The notes under the pieces: generated by a model
Seen by the model: the letters and a program-made list of their open reading frames with translations, nothing else
The model's database searches: none
What the model was told of the DNA's origin: nothing
In this document: in pieces, positions 23,846 through 38,833 of the stretch
Layout: each line of letters begins with the position of its first letter
How positions within the stretch are numbered: position 1 is the first letter of the stretch
Assembly: GCA_036877525.1 (NCBI GenBank)
Contig: JAZGTH010000008.1
Span: forward strand, 9,408,501 to 9,472,500
Direction: 5' to 3'
Origin: Chromobotia macracanthus
Lineage: Eukaryota; Chordata; Actinopteri; Cypriniformes; Botiidae
Length of the DNA: 64,000 nt
Position numbers and translations under genes: made by a program

Positions 23846-26800
23846 ATCTTTTTTTAATAAATGGGATTTAGTACTTTGTCCAGTATTACAAAATATCTGC
23901 CAAATGTTTCCTGCCAAACATTATTGAACCTTTCTTGCAAAGTCATTCTGTATATTGTGCAGCACGTCCCAAGGACAAAAATATAATAGTTATATCTTAT
24001 ATCAATGTCTTCATCTCACTCTGCAGTCTTGAGGGCCTCTCAACAGCTGCTCATTTTAGACTGTAATCAAATGCCTTTTAGTTGACAGTCTCCTCCTTTT
24101 CCTCACAGTGTCTTATTGAAAGGCGAGTGAAGCACTGTATGTTGAATGCTGGAGATTTCAAGCACACTAGATCCGTGGTATTCCAGCATTTCTGATGCAA
24201 GCATTCTCAGTCTGTGTACTGTTTATTTTAAATACAGTGCCCATTATACGGCCCATGAGATGTCTGATTCTGAAATGGCTTAGTGCCTAGTAAGACCTGA
24301 AATATACTAAATGTAAGTATGTGAATGCAAACTCCCCTTGAGGTCTGTGTGACGCATCATCGCATTACGAAATGCGTCAGAACGCAATTCATGATGCAAG
24401 TGTGCGTGCAGAAGTGTGATGAGCCAATGTTGCCGTTTTAATATTCTTAGAAGTTTAATAGTTAAATGACTTTTCTAGGGAATCAACTTATGAATAGCTT
24501 TCTTATGGATGTGTCTCTGCATATTAAGCTTGGAGAGCAGAAAGTATTTTAATGTTAAAAATGTCCAGGATTGTGACTGTGGTATTTTGCATTCATCAGA
24601 CATAAGCAGCTATTGAAAAATGCAGAGGACTCCTGAAATTTCAAAGCAGAAGATATTGCCAAGAGGCGCAATTTATTTACCCTGTCTTTGCATAAGCACA
24701 TATATATGTGGGTCTTTCATAGGCTGTGAATAGGAATAGCTATCATAAAAATGAATGTGTTTGTTATGTAAAATATGACTTCAGTTCTATCAAGACAACA
24801 CAGCAACCAAAACATCACTTAAAAGAGATCTTTCCGATAGCAAATAACATGCTGAGAGATTACATCACTGTAGTTTTAATTGTAGCTGTGAATGACAGTG
24901 TACGGTATCAGTTTACTTGTTTTGCCTCTGTTTCTTTATTGTAGTTGGTGGTCTCCAGATGGACATGAATTATTTATCAGGACTGCAATATGAACAGAGG
25001 ACCAGCAGGTGGCTGCAGGAGGCGGGTGTGCATGCGACCGCAGTCCCACGCAGCACATGCTGCTGTGAGCAGAAGTTGCCCCATATGGGCTGATTCGAGA
25101 TCAGTTTATCTCCTCAGGCCAGAAACACTCACAGTGGATAGCAGAGCTAAGGGACTCTTCTGAGAACAGCCATAACTAGTGTGAATGTGTTTTCATGCTG
25201 TTGTGATAGAGATGTGCTTGTGTTGACAGAACTGGTTGTCAGCTGAAAACTGATCCTGGTTGTTTTATGCTCAAAGGTGCCGCCTCCGTGCTCTCTTCCA
25301 AACCGTGGCACGTTGTGTTGTTTGAATGATGAACTCGCTCGTGGAAAACAACAAGTAAGGCTCTGTGTGTCCTGAACTGCATTCCAAGTTATGACAGCAG
25401 CTTTTACAATTGCTCATGTTATTTTTGCAGCCAATTTTTGGTTGCATCAGAAGGGGTCGTTCAGCTGTCAAATCACAGTGTAGAGCGTTCTGTTGTTATC
25501 TCCGCTCATACTAGGAAACAATGACTTTGTTCAGGCAAGTAGCAAAGCCCCTACAGATATCTGATGTTCAGCTATACAGTATATGAACGTGCATGTAGCT
25601 TATACACTGTACATATACAGTATAGAAATATGTACATGTATGTATTTACATGTGTGGGACATATATTGTTATGTCTAAACATGAAACAGTTGTTTTTCAC
25701 TTATACAATCTAATAAATGTCTCTGTATTTGTGACATAGAAATTCAAGTATTTGATGAATCATTAAGCACAGTGACATGCAAGTACAGCATAAATATCCA
25801 GATATCCAAATATCCATGCTTTTTCCATCCTTGTTTCCTCATTGACAGCTGCTCTCAGCAAAATCATTGCTATAGCAACCATTGTAGATATTGTACACAA
25901 GGTATTCTGCCTGAAGAAATGGATCAGACATCGCTTGCAAAATGACAGTGCAAACAGTCCAAATCAGATTTAAAAACAAATTGGATTTTGTGTGCAGTGT
26001 GAACAAATCCCTCTGTTTCTGGCCTCTCAGGTTTCAACGTTTCTTCTTTACAGCACAGAGTCTCACCACATCTCAAAGGAGTTCTGCGGTAACATTGCTT
26101 ATCACAAATTTATGTGAGCGTGTCATTGTGTGTAGATCTCAAACCACTGCATTCTGCGCCGCAGCTGCAGACAGGGCGTTGATAGTGGACCATAGGGCGC
26201 GATCTCTCGGCAGAATTCCATGGAGAAATATCCAAACATTCCGCGATATTTTGTGATGGTTGGCTCAGCGCAAGAGAGACGCCTTTAAAGGCCTACACCA
26301 GATTATAAAAACACGCCACAAATAAATTTACCTATCACTATAAATTTTAGCCAGAGGTTAACATACATCATATTTTTGTTGCCGTCTGCACCAGTGGGTG
26401 GAGGTTGGACCTCATGCCTCCTTTTGTGGCTGAAAAAATGCAAAACTTTGGAAATGACGGTATAACTCCGATGGAAAAAGCAACAGGAGAGTTCAGCACT
26501 CCAGGCTCACAGACCGGTAGACAAGGCTTTCATCATTAAAGATCCATCAGAGCCCTGGAGTGCCCCTTACTTCTGGATGAAACCCAAATAATAATCAATC
26601 ACAGACTGACCAGCCAAGGCACACAAACACAAAGCCTCTGTTTTCCCACAGAGACCAGAGAACTCATGCTTTGTTGGTATTGCACTGTACAACACAATGT
26701 TCTTGGAAAACTCTTTGAAAGTGGCAAGTATGTTTTAGTTATCGTTCTGTGACCCAGTTTTAGGACAGATTGGTATTTTAATTATATTTACTCTCTGTCT

Positions 26801-27189
26801 AGCTTTTCTTTCGCTTGTTAGGGAGGAAATTTTATCCCTTTTTAGAGCAATTGATGTGAACAGTAACTGACTAATGGAAAGTTAATGAAAAGGTGAGAGA
26901 GTATGCGACTCTGCGTGTGGCCAGATGGATGATATTAAGCTGTGGGGTTGAGGAGAGCGAGGGAGGGGGGTCTGGAATAAAGCAACAGAGGTCAGTTTTC
27001 CAATCCATTGTAAAGGTTTCACCTCTGTGAAGCCAGTCACAGATGTCTAGACAACAAAAAGACCATGCCTCAAGTGCCATGTAATAAGGTAAGCATATAT
27101 GATCCAGACTTTCGTTCATTCCTTTTTGAACTAGTTGTATGTTTTCTACTGTATGCTGTGCACAGTAAATTTTCTGCATGCATGGAATG

Positions 27190-27397
27190 GGGAACGTTCT
27201 CACAATGCTTTTAGCATTTTTATCAAAACGTTCTTGCAGTAACATTAATAACGTTATATATCATGTATATCAAAAATGTTTTTCTTAAGTTGTTAGTGGA
27301 ATGTTCTAAAAATTGCAGAATTTAAAAATGTTTGAATAACGAATAATGTTACTTAAATGTTAGCAAAACATTCTTGCAACCTAAAATTGTTAGATGG
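27190..27397 (+). mobile_element. CAGCTAACA element, internally deleted
   Basis: GGGAACGTTCTCACAATG at the left and CCTAAAATTGTTAGATGG at the right. The segment before the right end is shortened. Confidence 0.75.
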
Positions 27398-29013
27398 TCA
27401 CTGACAAATGCCAAAATGTTGCTTAATGTGTATCATTTACTGTGTACCATATACTGCACAGTATTCAGTGAGTAGTACACTGGTGTTGCATACTAAACAT
27501 GGCCTATAGGCCCTTCTTTCTAAATCCACCATACACCATTCAAGGCATAAGATCAAAGATCAAATCTAAACATTCTTTCACAACAAAGCATTTGTATAGA
27601 ATGAGCATTTCTGAGATATTCTGAGACCAGAGAAACTTTTGTGTAGTACAATCTACTTGTATGCCTGGTATGTCTTATCAAAGAGTCTTGAGTAAAGAAT
27701 CACAAAAAAAATCACATTCCATATTTTAGGGGTCGCATTGCCCTTCTCAGTTCTAGCATGTGACTGTAACTGCAGAATTTATGCATGTTGACTACAAAAG
27801 TTATGAAAACCATATTGCATGCACACCACATAACTTCCTGTTTAATGGTGCTGCAATTACAGGAGGAACAAACATCTAAGTGTTAAAAGTATAACATTCA
27901 CCTATATCCTCAATTTCTGTAATTTGGGGATGGCAGGATATAAAAGCAAGCCGAATATGTCCAGATGTTGATTGCTGCAACATCTGCATCAGGAGGAACC
28001 AGGGCTTCACTATGGAACCATTTAAGATGTCCTGTTTCTGCAGCTCCTCCAGTCTGTGCTGGAATTCCTGGCAAGACAAGACAGAAATGGAAACCTGCAG
28101 CTCAATGCATTGAAGGTATGTCAGGAATTATAGATGAACTGTACTGGGCTTGTGTGCATAGGACTGCAACAGTGTTTAATGTTCTCATTGCTTATAAATA
28201 TAAATATCAGCGCCAGCCATCTGAAGTCAATCAGCATGGATTGGCTTTCAAGGACCTACAAGATCCAGCCAAGTTCTGATCGTAATTGATTCATGTGACG
28301 TCCAGCCAGTTTGTAGTATATACACTTCATTCATCACACAAAAGACTGATTGTCTACTGGGTGTTTTTGTGTGCTTCCCTAGGTCAAAATGTACCAATAT
28401 GGAAAAGATGGCATAAACGTAAAAAATAACTTGGACAAAGATGTTTTTATTTAACTATCTGATTGATGAACTCACCCAACCTGCTAATGCCATGTTTATA
28501 AACCTTTGTGATCTTGGGTGCCCGCACAGCCTCATCAGTAATGCTCAAGTACTCCTTTCAACACCCAACCAGGTTTTCCGGTTCAGGTTTTCCTTCCTTG
28601 CTGAAGTAAATACTGGAAGTAAAGTTATTATTACAAAAAACAAAATGTGTGCAATTCCTAGTTTATTATTTTAATGTTTTGACAACCATAATATTTTTCA
28701 TTTTAATGTTTATTTTTAAGCAAATCTAAAGTCTTTTCAAGAACTCCCTGAAACCAGCGTTATTATATTGGAAGCAACATGAGCTTCAACTTTACAGATT
28801 TTTTCATAAAGCTTACTGGTATGAAATAAAAACATTGTATTGTTGCACTGTAATCAAAATAAAGAATATCTTTACCTGCAACTGTTGAACAAAATAATAT
28901 AACTTGGAGCATATGAAGCTGTATTTTTTATACACTGAAAATACAGGAGATGAAGATAATTCACAGGTCCTATTTTCACAATATTTGGCAGAAGCAGATA
29001 CTGTGAATGGATA

Positions 29014-29299
29014 CCCATTTAACAGGAAATGTTCCCAGGACGCTGACTAATGTTTTCTAAAAGTTCTCTCAAAGTTATCAAAAACATTCTTGCAGTAAGA
29101 TTAGTAGAATGTTTTTTAAATTATATATCATATCAAAATCATATATCATATATTCTTAAGTTTGGTTAATGTTTGAGTAATGTAAAAACGTAATGTTAAT
29201 ACAAGTCTAAAAAACTGGAAGTTTTGAACATTTTTAACGTTTTTGTTACTTAATGGAAACATTCCTACAACCTAAAATTAACTGTAAAAGTTAACTGGG
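29014..29299 (+). mobile_element. CAGCTAACA element, near full length
   Basis: Left end CCCATTTAACAGGAAATGTT, right end AACCTAAAATTAACTG..GTTAACTGGG. Contains CTCTCAAAGTTATCAAAAAC. Confidence 0.75.
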
Positions 29300-32165
29300 T
29301 AGTCCTCCTATCTAATGAAGACTATAGAGGAAAAACAGGCAGCTTAATGTCCAGATGGGAGACCAACATCATTTTCATCAAGACATTAATTCAGGTAATA
29401 GTTAAACACAGAAAATGTCTCAACAGCTTGATTACCTCACCCAGATGCCGGATATTTCCGGGGGTTTAATGAGATTAAATGTGATTGCTCTCCACTTTTA
29501 AAAGTGCCTTTGAGTGAAAGATTTTATCAGGTCATGGGTAGTTTAAAGTCATTTTAATGTGGGCTCAAACATTTTGGGAAGTGCTCGAGTGAAATGTAAA
29601 ATCCATCTTGTGGATGAGGTGAAATGAGATCAAGTAGAACTTTTTCAGAGATTTGATTGGCTAATGACTGGGTGGACTTTGGTCTTGGACTCTGAATTAT
29701 TATGCAGTCACTCAATGCTGGTGATTGATCAAGTAATTTCAGGGGCCAGACCTGCCCTCTCCCAGACAGACTGTTTCACCGTTTTAGTGTGTCGTCAATT
29801 ACAAATAATCTAAAGGAAAGTCTTCCATCAACAAAAGACATTTAAAGAACTTGCTGTGACATTGTAATTCAGGAGACTCCTGCGATGGCCTTTTAATCAT
29901 CGAAACTAGAAAATTATGCAAGAATTTATGTTCTTTGTCTTTATATAGTCTGACTGTGCAACTATAATTGTAAGTTGATTGTTGAGTTGGACATCTTTAC
30001 AGCATATAGTGAGGATTTGCAGTGTAAAATGGTATATTTACTCAGTACTTAGAGTTAGGGTCAGTGTTTCAATGTTTATACACAAGCATTATTTTTGTAA
30101 TTTAATTTGGTGTACAGAAACGCACTTCAACTTTAATATCAGGGCCTAAAAATGCCCCTGATATTTCAGATGTGGTGACAAATGCCCTTAATCTGTTTAT
30201 CTTAGATTTGATGTTTTAAAGATTGTTTTATTGAAGTCCGCATGAACCAGAAACTCCAACCAACTTCAGTGTTGTGATGTAATTGTCAAACGAAGAAATG
30301 GGGGGCTGGTCTTGTATTTCCACTGGGAATTTATTGGATCTAGAAAAGTAGGCGTTTCAAAGCTCGCAGTAACTGACCATTGGAGGGGAGTGGTTAATGG
30401 CTCTGGCTCTGCCCAAGCTGTCAGACCATCACAGAAGGCTGCCATTACAGAGGGAAAGTATTTTGAATTAAGATTACAAGGACACATGAATTTAAAAAAA
30501 GACGTGCACGGATAAATCATTTATAATAAACACAACAATATTCGATAAAAACCTAAGAATGGTATATTTCATGGTGACTTTAAAAGTAAATAGAAAATCC
30601 CTAATCAATGTTAATGAAAAACGTCTTTTTTTTACTGGTTCATTATAAATACTAACATATAAAAGTGTTTACACAAATAAACACCTAAAGAATGTTATGG
30701 AACTACTACTGTTGTCATGGACTCCGTATAATCAAAAAGACTTGGAATCTTGTCTTGGCACACAATGAAATGATTCTAGCTTTTTTGTAGCTCGTCCAAC
30801 TCTTTGATTTCATTTCCACTCTTTTCTCTAAAGAGAAAAAGAGTGAAATAAACAAGAAGTCTTCATTTGTTGTTATCCATATTAACAATTGTTTGAAAAC
30901 TGCCCCAGCACAAATTCCCAGGGAAGCATCACCGTCGGGAGGTGGGGGGGTGTTCGTGGGAGGCGGAGCTACGGCCTCAAGCCATGTTTGCTCCCTCTGC
31001 TGCCCAGTTCTGCTTGTCTTCTGTATCTCCCCTCTTTGTTTCAGAGGAATACTGATGTAGCAGATCATAGAAATGAAATGCCATTTTCAGTAATAGGATG
31101 ATTAAATTAAAATATCACTCAATATAATGCAGCCTTTTGACTGCATTATAAAGTATGTGTGACTTTTAGGGTTGTGTCTTGCTAAGATGCCTCTAGTTAT
31201 TAGATAATAACTCATGAGGGAGGAGACATAGACTGCTGGATTTGACTTTTACTGACATTTTGAAACTATTTGGGAAGTCCTCTGCTGTTTATGTTCCTTA
31301 TCCTTTAGCACAGACTTCTTCAGCTCAGAAGGATTTTTTTAGTTGGAACAATACGAACAAAACTGCAAAGCTCTAGAAGAAAGATGTGAGAGCTTCTCTT
31401 TATGGCTATAAATAAACATGACATTTAAAGGTCTTTCAAACCATACCTTCTAAACCGTACCTTTCACATTTGATTTTGGGAAATAGGGGAACGTTTTTTT
31501 TATGGGCCTCTTTTCACTCACAGTTTAGACTGGAAGAGTCAGTGCATGATATTAGTATCATATATGGAGCAGCTGGATTGTATATTGTCTCTGTGCTGAC
31601 CGGTTTAAGAGCTGAGACCAGATGTTTGTCCAGAGGAGACAAGTGAGAGCTTAAAAAAGATTATGCAGGTGCTTAATCCAACAAGTTTATCAGTTTTGGT
31701 GACTCCGATGTACAAACCGCAGCTCCACCACAGGCACTTAATAACATCATACCAAATTTTTAAGAGCTTCAGACACATCAATGGCCAGTTAATCAAGACC
31801 ACGATGAAACCTCTAAATCCACTGACAACATCACTATATGATTCTTTCAGCTACAACATAAAGTCAGCAAGGAACAGCCAAGTCTTTGTGGGTACTGTAT
31901 TGTGCTTTGTGAATGAATCTGTCCGAGCAGATGCAGTTGGCTGTCACTAGTTTGTGATGGGATGTTTTCCCGAAAATGAATGTCTGGCACTCAATCTTGT
32001 GTAACAATAGGGATGGATGATTTTGTGGTAAGACACAATAACAGTGTTGTCCCAGAAACAAAGTAGAGAGTAGGATCAGGGCTCTGTATGTTCTGAGTCT
32101 ACTTTTAGGAGACTTTTTATTAGTTATAACTATTGGGAAACTTTGTAATTAGGACACATTATTGG

Positions 32166-32512
32166 TTAAAAGCAGGGTAGGCAGTCTTTTCCAGAAACAG
32201 TTTTGTTATGCTGGTTGAAAGTCTCTTCACATCCTGCTAGCACTGATCACTAAGTAAAGGGTCTAAATATATGTATATGAATATATATCTTTTATGGAAG
32301 GCACAGGACCATACAATGTTCATCCAATCATTGTGTTTGGTCCGAATGCAATGATAGGATGTCCTACTTGCCTGTTAAACTTTGTATTTGCTCTGTGCAC
32401 TATTGGAGGAGGCGTGGCTTTGAAGAGCGCTCTGAACAGAGGGCAGGATTTTGTGCTTTCAAAGCTCAGTTGCTATTGCAAGCCTCTTTGAAATGATCTA
32501 CCCTACCTTTAA
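32166..32512 (+). mobile_element. TTAAAAGCAGGGTAGGCA inverted-repeat element
   Basis: Left end TTAAAAGCAGGGTAGGCAGT, right end GATCTACCCTACCTTTAA; these are imperfect inverted copies about 347 bp apart. The interior includes GGAGGAGGCGTGGCTTTGAA. Non-coding. Confidence 0.65.
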
Positions 32513-33019
32513 CAATGTGAATTAGTGTCCTGAATTAATAAAATTTGGTTTAAAATATTCATTCTGTTTCTCAGTTTTATCCACACAACGGAAGCCGATT
32601 TCGGAGGCTGATTTGTAACGTTGTGATTTGTACGTCGTCTGCATCTCACAGTCACCAACGCATGCATGTCCAAACAAAACAAAGCGCATGCTGAGAGCCC
32701 ACAGGTATAACATGAATATTTCATGAAATCAGGAATTGATTAAGCAGAGGCCACAAGTTTCCTACTCAAGGAATTATTGCTCACACGCACAAATGGAATC
32801 TCTCCACAGGCATGAGACAAAACACAGAGGGGAGGACGTGACATTTACCTCAGGCCTTCGACTGATGGTCCTTTCACAACTTTCTGGTCTTTATAACTAC
32901 ACTTATTGTGATTATGAGAAAGCAGGAATAAACAATCACGCCACAGTGCAATAATTGACCGTAATTAAAAAAAAAATTGTCCTACCTCTAATGCAATACC
33001 AGCAAGGGTGTTCATCCAG

Positions 33020-33020
<1 letters not shown>

Positions 33021-33052
<32 letters not shown>
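33021..33052. repeat. (AT)n microsatellite
   Basis: About 16 units, fused to a truncated transposon copy. Confidence 0.9.
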
Positions 33053-33057
<5 letters not shown>

Positions 33058-33214
33058 TTGAATGATGTTCTCATAATCAACATTAATACAACCTCTGAAC
33101 TGGACTTTTGAACATTCCTAGAACCTCCTGAAACACTCAATAATTTCTTTACGTTTTTGTTACTTAATGGAGACATCATGGAAACGTTCTTACAACCTAC
33201 AATTGTTAGCTGGG
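33052..33214 (+). mobile_element. CAGCTAACA element, right half, abutting an AT microsatellite
   Basis: Starts in the middle of the element directly after an (AT)n run and ends CCTACAATTGTTAGCTGGG. The AT-rich centre of the element may have seeded the microsatellite. Confidence 0.75.
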
Positions 33215-35017
33215 ATGTCCTACTTGGCAAAAACACATTTATTCACCAAATGGAATGATAAAACATTTAAACACTGAGACATTAGAATGATAGTGATGAT
33301 TAGAACGAAACAAATGAGCTGTCGTCTAAAGCAGAGGACATCAAGATTAGCTGAACCCTTTTAGAATCAGATCATATCAGTAACTTAGATCAGTGTAGCC
33401 ATTATTTGTTAGGGTGAATGAACCTGTTTTGCTTTTTATTTATATGACATAATTTGTCTTTGAATGAGCTAAGAGAAAAGCACACATATGGTAATCTTAA
33501 ATACGTTCACTTTGTAGCTAACAAAGGTAAAGCAGCTTTTTGTCAGATAAGATGAGAAATGCTGGCTTGTTGAAGAATTCTGCCTGTAACTGGCTGGAGG
33601 CAACAGCGTTTGCGTTTTATATTTTCCAGCGCATTCCTGTCAGTCAAGGTCAGTGTTAGTTTGAACATTCTTACGAATACATCAGGACCCTGGAAGACAT
33701 TTTGTGCACTCATGTGTAGTCGCTGCTGTTATGATGGAATCAGCAGCCAACGTTCCTCCTGAGATTCTGACCCTCAGCTTGTGGCACCATTTGCTAAGTA
33801 GAGCTGAACTCTGGTTTAATAAACTGCTAGTGAGCTTGCTAACTAACTATTCCAAGTAATTTTGCTCAAATGAGCTGCTAGGCTCTTAAAAGTTAACAAG
33901 TCAGAATAAACCCTTAAGACTCTTAATACACACTTGTGGTCTTATTGTGCACAAATACCTTTTTGTTACTGCAGAGAAAAAATATGTTTGTCATTGTAAA
34001 CTTGTAATAATTTGCTTCCTCTCAGAGAAGACTCCTTTTTGGCTGATACCACCATGACCTTTGTCAAACTCTCCAACCTTTTTCTTCATACTGGTATGTA
34101 TGCCCACTTTTTCAATCAAAATTTTTTAATCATTTTTTTATGGATAAGGTCCCACTCTACATTATTTGTGCTTATACATAAATATGCCGCATTACATAAG
34201 TAGAACGCTGACATCATGTTGACTTCAATGGGAAATGTAATGTTTTATTATCACCGCAGATTATGTTTTTTCAGGACTGACTTCAGTGGGCTCCTGAAGA
34301 GACAGGAAATGACCAAAACACAAAACATGCTCATATTCACTCGTCAAACAGACGAGTTGAGATGCTTTTGGCAAGCCCGGTAGACATTCAAAACATCATT
34401 ATTGGTAAACAGGAATTACCTGTAGAAGATTGGAAGCCTGGCTGGAACCTGGACCAACCCGTGAAAATCTCTGAATCCCAGACGTTGCAGATGCGACTGT
34501 ACTGTGTGCAGCTGCAGGCTGTCCAAAATATTTCCTTCTCTCTTTAGTTCTATTTCTCTCTCTTTCATCACTTTTTGTCAAGCTGTGTTGCCCACCCGGG
34601 TCTCCCCCACCGCTGTGTTGACAGACGCCTGGCTAGAACGAAAACCTGGCTTCAAACATCTTCAGAAGTAGGTTAATAATGTTCTGCATATTAGGCTGCT
34701 TATGTGTGAGGCCATTCAACATGCTCATATCACTCAGCACAGCTAATTAGAGCACTTCACTGTATTCATGAGGTTGGGAGGTACAGTACAGTCAATAAGC
34801 CGTATAGTACTTTTATTGTCAGTATCAATAAAAAAAGAACAAAAGCTTATTTTTAATACCATGACATTAGTAACCTCAAAGCTAAGAGAGCTCGGTTTTG
34901 TAAATAATTCACAATTTACAAAGCCTAATTTACACAGAAAGGAATTGTGTATGCTCCTAATTTAAACCACTGTCATTCTATTAGGTGTTTACTGTATACT
35001 ATATTATGGTTGGTTAC

Positions 35018-35336
35018 TCGGCTAACAAGGAATGTTCTTAGAACATTGGTTTAAAACTTATCACAAAGCTATCCAAAATGTTTTTGCAGTGTAATGTTAG
35101 AAGAACTTTTTTAATGATGAATGATATATATATGTTAATCTTAAATTGTTAGTGGAATATTTTAAAATGTTACAGAATTAAAACGATTGAATAATATTAT
35201 TCTTATAATCAAGCAGTAGCGTTAATACAACGTTACAAAAACTGGATGTTTTGAACATTCTTAGAACACTCAAAATAGCATTTTTGTAACTTAATGGAAA
35301 AGGAAACGCTCTTACAACCCAAAATTGTTAGCTGGG
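35018..35336 (+). mobile_element. CAGCTAACA element, full length
   Basis: Left end TCGGCTAACAAGGAATGTTC, right end CAACCCAAAATTGTTAGCTGGG. About 320 bp with all landmarks. Confidence 0.82.
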
Positions 35337-38049
35337 TTTATGCTAAATTATTAAAGAAGTGCAAGTGTTTTGTAATTCGCCCCCCAGTTTTAAAACATTT
35401 CACGAATAAACCAACTTTTACAAGTTTTCACACTCGCTAATGGGCGCAGTTTCGCAGGATGTCACCAGAGCCTATGGAATATCTTCCACAGTTATAATCA
35501 TCGAGCCATGTGCATAAACGGAGCGGAAAAATGTCATGGGTTGTCTGAAAATTCCCGCCGGTGTGTGTGCTTCAAACACAGGATGTGTTTTATGTTGTTT
35601 TCACCCTTTGCCCCTGCCGCGGTACATTACGTTGCTTTTGTCAGAGCCACTGTTACCTGTCATGGTGCTAAAAGAAGCATTTTGCTCCCAAACACGGTGT
35701 TGGGCTCGGTACACATGGCGAATGACGCTGATGAAGATTCCAGAACCTCCTGTTACACCCACTTCCTTGCTTTCCTCTCTCCCTTGCTTTCTATTCCTCT
35801 CTCTGGGCTTTCTGAAATTTTCCCACAATTTATAAGCCCTCTAACAGCACTGTATCACATAGATAACTCGCTGATTTGAAAGCCACGCCAAAACGTTCAT
35901 CTGTGCATTGGGTGGTCCCCTGTATGATGCAGGGATCTTTGCAGAACACTATATATGTTTCCTGAACTTTTCATGGAAAATGATCACGAGGTCATCTGGA
36001 GATCACGTTTTTCAGGGAGGTGACAAAAAACGTAACATTTATCATAAATGTGGAAAATTTCATCTCCCTGCATTGAGTAAAGGGATTAGTGAATCATTCA
36101 AGGTCACCTTTGAGAAGGAACTCAAAACCTTTATACATATTTCACTAGAATAAATGTTAGATGTGCAGTACATGCATGTAGAAATGGCAGACCACAGTTA
36201 GTGTAACAATGAACCTACAGTACGAGCACTTAATTTAGAAAGTGGTTTTCAGAATCATTAAACTGAGGGTGACTTTTATTTTTATTGTTTTTTTATTTCT
36301 TTTTACAAAACACATGAATGCCATAACAAAGCTTGTGACCTTAACATGTTTTCTTACAAAGCATCCATCACTGCAGCATTGATTTACAAACTCTGTCAAA
36401 CACTATTTCATTCATTCCTCTCTTTTCCAGGGTTTTGTGATCTCTAGAATAATTGCATAAATGGATTAATCCGAGCTCAACAGCAGAGGTTTACAGAAGC
36501 ATAATAACAGTTCCAGATGCGTTCCTCAGTGCCAGTGATTAGCTTCCACACACAGACACAAGGAAATACTCCATGGCTGATCAAATCCTGAGCACCTATA
36601 AATGGTGCTGAAAGGTATTTTATTTTCAGAATCATGGAGCTACAAAGCATGGTTCTGTGTTGATTCATCTCATGTAGACTAACCTGTAATAAAAATGTCA
36701 CGTGACTCAGATTTTTCCTCTCTTACAGAATTCCAAGCTCACCCTCCATGTGGAAAAAGGTACGTGTTGTGTTTTTAAAAATCTCTTACAACCCCTTCTG
36801 GGTCATGCTTGCTTCTCTTGTTCATTCAAGGAGTAGTCTGTGTGGTGATAACTTTACTTTTGGGATTAAACTGGGAATCCACAAATCTCACTAGCTTTCC
36901 CATGAGCACATCTGTCAGTGTAACACACAGTCACGGCCAAGACCAGCAAACACTTTTTTTGGCTGATGTACACGTTCATTCACTGTAAATGTTTCTTTGG
37001 GTAAAGTTAAAGTTTTGGGTGGGCAACATCTTAACCCCTATATCGATGAGATTGTAGCACTAAACTCGGTGCAGCAATAAGCGACAATAAAACAAACCAG
37101 CACAATTGTTTGTACTGTAAATATCATAGCACAGAATGCTGAAACGAATGGACAATTTAAGCCCAAACGCAACACTTTTGTAGAAACTCGTTACAAACAG
37201 CTTTGCATTTCAGCGCATTTGCTTCAAGAATTACTCCTGCGTTAATGCAGATTTAACAGAAGAACCTTTCTTGCTCCAGTTGAGCAAATCAAAACAGAGC
37301 ATCTAAATGCATTTGCAAGCGTGCTAATTTCACTGAAAGAGAATATCAATTACAAGGATCAGAGTAAAGCTCATTTATCTTGCTAGAAGACAGCCTGTTC
37401 TACTGACCCTCATTGGAGCCCAGGGTTGGAATTCTGATCAGGTCAATGTCTGAGCAAGATCCTTTTTTCTGGAAGAGAAAAAATTCCACCACTGAAATTC
37501 CAACCAAGTGACAAATTTATGACACTCTACAGATAAAAGACATGGATGTTTGAGGAAAGTGCTGTTGTAACCACTTCGGCTGGCTTTGACCAGTGAAAAA
37601 GAAACGTTTAAACTTAACATTTGTCTTCTCCGGTGCATTGTTGAGGAAGGTTTTTACTCATTATTAAAACCATATTGTTCTCTTTGGAATATTGGGTTAA
37701 CGCTTACCAATCTTTTTTACAGTTGCTTATTTTGGAAATGTAAACTCTGCCCTTTGTTAAATGACTTGAGAGCATTGTTTTGTGAATGTCTTGCAGTTCT
37801 CTGGGTATCTCAGTGAAAGTAAACAGTTTCTAGGATGGCAGAGGTATTTATTGTACTGCATTGTGCACTGGTCCAAACACGAGATTGCAGATATGTCTGG
37901 TGGAGTCTTGTGTGCTCTGTTTGCTTGGAACACTGTTGCTTTCTTTATCCTGTGCTGAATTTCTGGGACTTAGGTCATGGCAAAACTGAGAATTTAATTT
38001 GAACTGTTATGGATTACTAAGGGGGATTTGTCTGGAGAGAAACACAGGC

Positions 38050-38083
38050 GTGCACACACAAACACACACACAAATACACACAC
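38050..38083. repeat. (CA)n-rich imperfect microsatellite
   Basis: CACACACAAACACACACACA interrupted by A-rich bases. Confidence 0.75.
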
Positions 38084-38797
38084 ATCTTACGACACCAAGT
38101 TCCTTGAGGATTTTTTAAATCAATGTGAATAATTTTGTGTTTCTACTTTGCTGATGTCAACATTGCTCTGCATGTTTGCAGACTAAAATTTTGGCCAGGT
38201 TTCATGCGCCAAATCCAGCACGTCCAAACCCCTGAACGGAGACCAGGTAACATGCATTCGTCGTTGATATGCAAACGATTTATTCTCAGTCTCTTGAGTC
38301 TGTCTATAACAAGTAGGTGACAGACAGCAACTTGAGTCTCTGTGTAAGCGTGAGGTCCTTATTTAAACAGGCATGACTTCTGCTCCTGTGAGGTCTTTCA
38401 AAAACACAGCAGCGGACATAAGAGCAGTTTGTCGCCGTGTCAGTTTCCCGAAAGCCTCAAAGCATTGTGAAGAGGGGAAATCTGAGGAACAATTTAACAA
38501 GGTAAACAAAGCCAACCCCAAAGATGCTGTCAGGAACTCTGGAGTTTGATCCGTTTGTAGTGTAAGGAATTTCACACAAGAGTCTGGACAACCCGGCTGT
38601 GCCTAAGGTTAAACGTGAGTCTTTTATCCGTGATGTGTGAAGCGGCCGCCTGTGTTTACTGTAGTTAACTTTAAAGCTAGGATTTCTGTCTGTCCCCCTG
38701 TTTACATCACTTTAATAAATCACCTAAAATCATAATGCAAACAGATTTATAACGGTGCAGAATGTAAGCATTTAGAGCATTTATTTCTAGAGCAATG

Positions 38798-38833
<36 letters not shown>

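Noticed and set aside
26871..27245. Minus-strand open frame of 124 codons
   Set aside because: Its 5' end runs into a CAGCTAACA transposon copy and its translation resembles no family.
27876..28079. Minus-strand frame (MSCQEFQHRLEELQKQ..) that looked coiled-coil-like
   Set aside because: Only the first 20 or so residues look ordered, no supporting splice sites or poly(A) signal were found, and I recognise no homologue.
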